Of a stretch of DNA of 64,000 nt, positions 63,022 to 64,000 are shown one piece after another. The notes below the pieces were generated by a model. It saw only the letters and a program-made list of their open reading frames with translations, did not search any database and was not told the DNA's origin. Source of the stretch: Spirochaetaceae bacterium (GTDB taxonomy: Bacteria > Spirochaetota > Spirochaetia > SZUA-6 > Bin103); the NCBI GenBank assembly GCA_026710565.1, contig JAPOQV010000006.1, positions 12,551-76,550 on the forward strand, read 5' to 3'. Numbering within the stretch: position 1 is the first letter of the stretch; each line of letters starts with the position of its first letter. Made by a program: the position numbers and the translations under genes.

Positions 63022-63421
63022 CCGCACCACTCTGATGGCAGGTGTTGATGGTCAGGAAGAGTGGCTCTTCAGGAAGCCGGGTGGAGTAGTGTCATCGTGT
63101 GACACTGGGCAGAGGGCCGTCGAGACGGGATCAGCTTGCATGACGGCCCCATCTTGCCCCGGATGACCATCCCTTATCAATATCTATTCGATAAACCTTA
63201 TGATATATACATATTGTTCTCGTATATTTACGGGGGAAGTCGCTGAACGGAGACATCGGCCCTGTTCATGGCCTACCGCCGCCGTGCCGCCCGGGCGGCA
63301 TGTTTCGCAGCCTCAGACGCCGCGGGCAACCGGCGGGCCGATCGATTCCATATCGGGTGGGCGGCCGCCGGGCTCGTGGCTGACAGGCGGCGCTTCGACC
63401 GACTCCTTGACCCGCTGCCGG
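63022..63421. promoter_or_regulatory. AT-rich intergenic region upstream of the metallopeptidase gene
   Basis: The stretch at about 63168-63235 is strikingly AT-rich (TATCAATATCTATTCGATAA, then ATGATATATACATATT) in an otherwise GC-rich window, and is a probable promoter or nucleoid-protein site for the minus-strand gene. No coding frame is supported; the plus-strand frames here lack recognisable content. From about 63240 the GC-rich part lies downstream of the gene at 63422. Confidence 0.55.
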
Positions 63422-64000
63422 CTACGAGTCCTGCGACAGGTATTCGCGCAGCTTGCCGGCGTATTGGGCCAGGACGCCTTCCGCGTCGTGCTCGGTGCCG
63501 CGGCCGTGGATGATCTCAACCGACGCGTAGCCTGAGAAGCCGGCGTCCGCCAGCAGGCGCAGCGGCGGCTCGTGGTCGTACAGGCCCTCGCCCAGCGCCG
63601 CGACCCGCGAGCGGCCGTCCGGGCCGTAGTCGTAGTCGTGGACGTGCAGGTGCCGGGTCAACGCCGACAGGTTCCCGAACGTCACCTCCGGCCGCTCCAG
63701 GACCCGCATGGGGTGCAGCAGGTCCCAGAGCACCGCGCACCGCTCGTGGCCGACGCGCTCCACCACCGCCCGTACCGGGGCCGACGCGCTCCAGAAGTCG
63801 TGCGTCTCCATCAGCACGGTCACCGAGCGGGCCTCGGCCTCGTCCATTACCGACCGGTAGCCGTCGGCCACGTAGTCGACGATCGGCAGCAAGTCGCCGG
63901 GGGCATGCGCTCCCCCGAAGGTCCTCAGGCAGGGGGCGCCAAGGTCGCCGGCCAGCTCGACGTAGCGGCGCAGGTCGTCGACCTGCCGCGCGCGCTCGGC
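63422..64000 (-). CDS. Sugar phosphate isomerase/epimerase-like TIM barrel (AP_endonuc_2), C-terminal part
   Basis: An open frame of 192 codons from the window edge to TGA at 63422; the N-terminus lies outside. Typical metal-binding and barrel-strand motifs are TVLMETHD, AVLWDLLHPM, LHVHDYDY and YASVEIIHG, as in xylose-isomerase-like and IolE/hydroxypyruvate-isomerase-like proteins. These act on ketoses, inositols or erythrulose phosphates; the substrate here is unknown. It agrees with the sugar-catabolic character of the region. Confidence 0.85.
   Translation of the reverse strand, partial: AERARQVDDLRRYVELAGDLGAPCLRTFGGAHAPGDLLPIVDYVADGYRSVMDEAEARSVTVLMETHDFWSASAPVRAVVERVGHERCAVLWDLLHPMRVLERPEVTFGNLSALTRHLHVHDYDYGPDGRSRVAALGEGLYDHEPPLRLLADAGFSGYASVEIIHGRGTEHDAEGVLAQYAGKLREYLSQDS

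Overview
High-GC bacterial chromosome segment, densely coded and apparently a saprophytic glycan-scavenging accessory region. No rRNA, tRNA, ribosomal-protein or other taxonomic marker gene was seen, so the host cannot be fixed. Signal-peptide style of the LplA-like binding protein and the mixture of Opp-type and Lpl-type importers would fit a spirochaete-like or other uncultivated marine/symbiont lineage, but this is only a guess.

Layout. (1) 1-6454: a cut-off beta-propeller gene, two sialidase-superfamily genes on minus, then a plus-strand coupled set: TIM-barrel glycoside-hydrolase-like protein (with an amber codon before its conserved C-terminus), ABC-2 ATPase, ABC-2 permease and a phytanoyl-CoA dioxygenase-like enzyme. 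(2) 6478-15770: an orphan protein, VapBC, a DrrAB-type exporter, RidA, an NHL-repeat protein, a divergent ketol-acid-reductoisomerase-like enzyme, an aldo/keto reductase, HigBA and an AAA ATPase whose partner gene is truncated. (3) 15767-27650: one long minus-strand operon: SBP, OppB, OppC, OppD, OppF, propeller, nitrilase and a 1306-residue GH106-like hydrolase. (4) 27786-39239: a second importer split over a divergent promoter: minus SBP-OppB-OppC-TIM hydrolase-propeller, plus OppD-OppF-Gfo/Idh/MocA-propeller. (5) 39200-44082: two small membrane proteins, a propeller, a third TIM hydrolase and a second Gfo/Idh/MocA. (6) 44083-47503: sparsely coded, with an endonuclease III-like glycosylase and a secreted OB-fold protein. 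(7) 47569-54461: an Lpl-type sugar importer plus an (alpha/alpha)6-type glycosidase, of visibly lower GC. (8) 54774-64000: DoeB-like deacylase, SRPBCC protein, second VapBC, RraA-like protein, a caddie-like protein plus tyrosinase, a six-repeat CARDB lipoprotein with a metallopeptidase domain, and the C-terminal part of a xylose-isomerase-like TIM barrel.

How it fits together. Seven sialidase-superfamily propellers of at least three types, three paralogous TIM-barrel hydrolase-like proteins, one GH106-like enzyme, two Gfo/Idh/MocA oxidoreductases and two complete Opp-family importers recur in shuffled combinations. The simplest reading is that complex glycans are cut outside or in the periplasm, imported as oligosaccharides by Opp-type transporters and finished by propeller enzymes and NAD(P)-dependent oxidoreductases. 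The TIM-barrel family and the recurring cassette are the best candidates for an undescribed system. Apart from the HigA antitoxin no DNA-binding regulator is encoded here, so control of these operons must be elsewhere.

Starts were chosen from Shine-Dalgarno spacing, stop/start overlaps (GTGA, ATGA, TGATG) and alignment of paralogues within the window. All family names rest on motif recognition by eye, not on searches.
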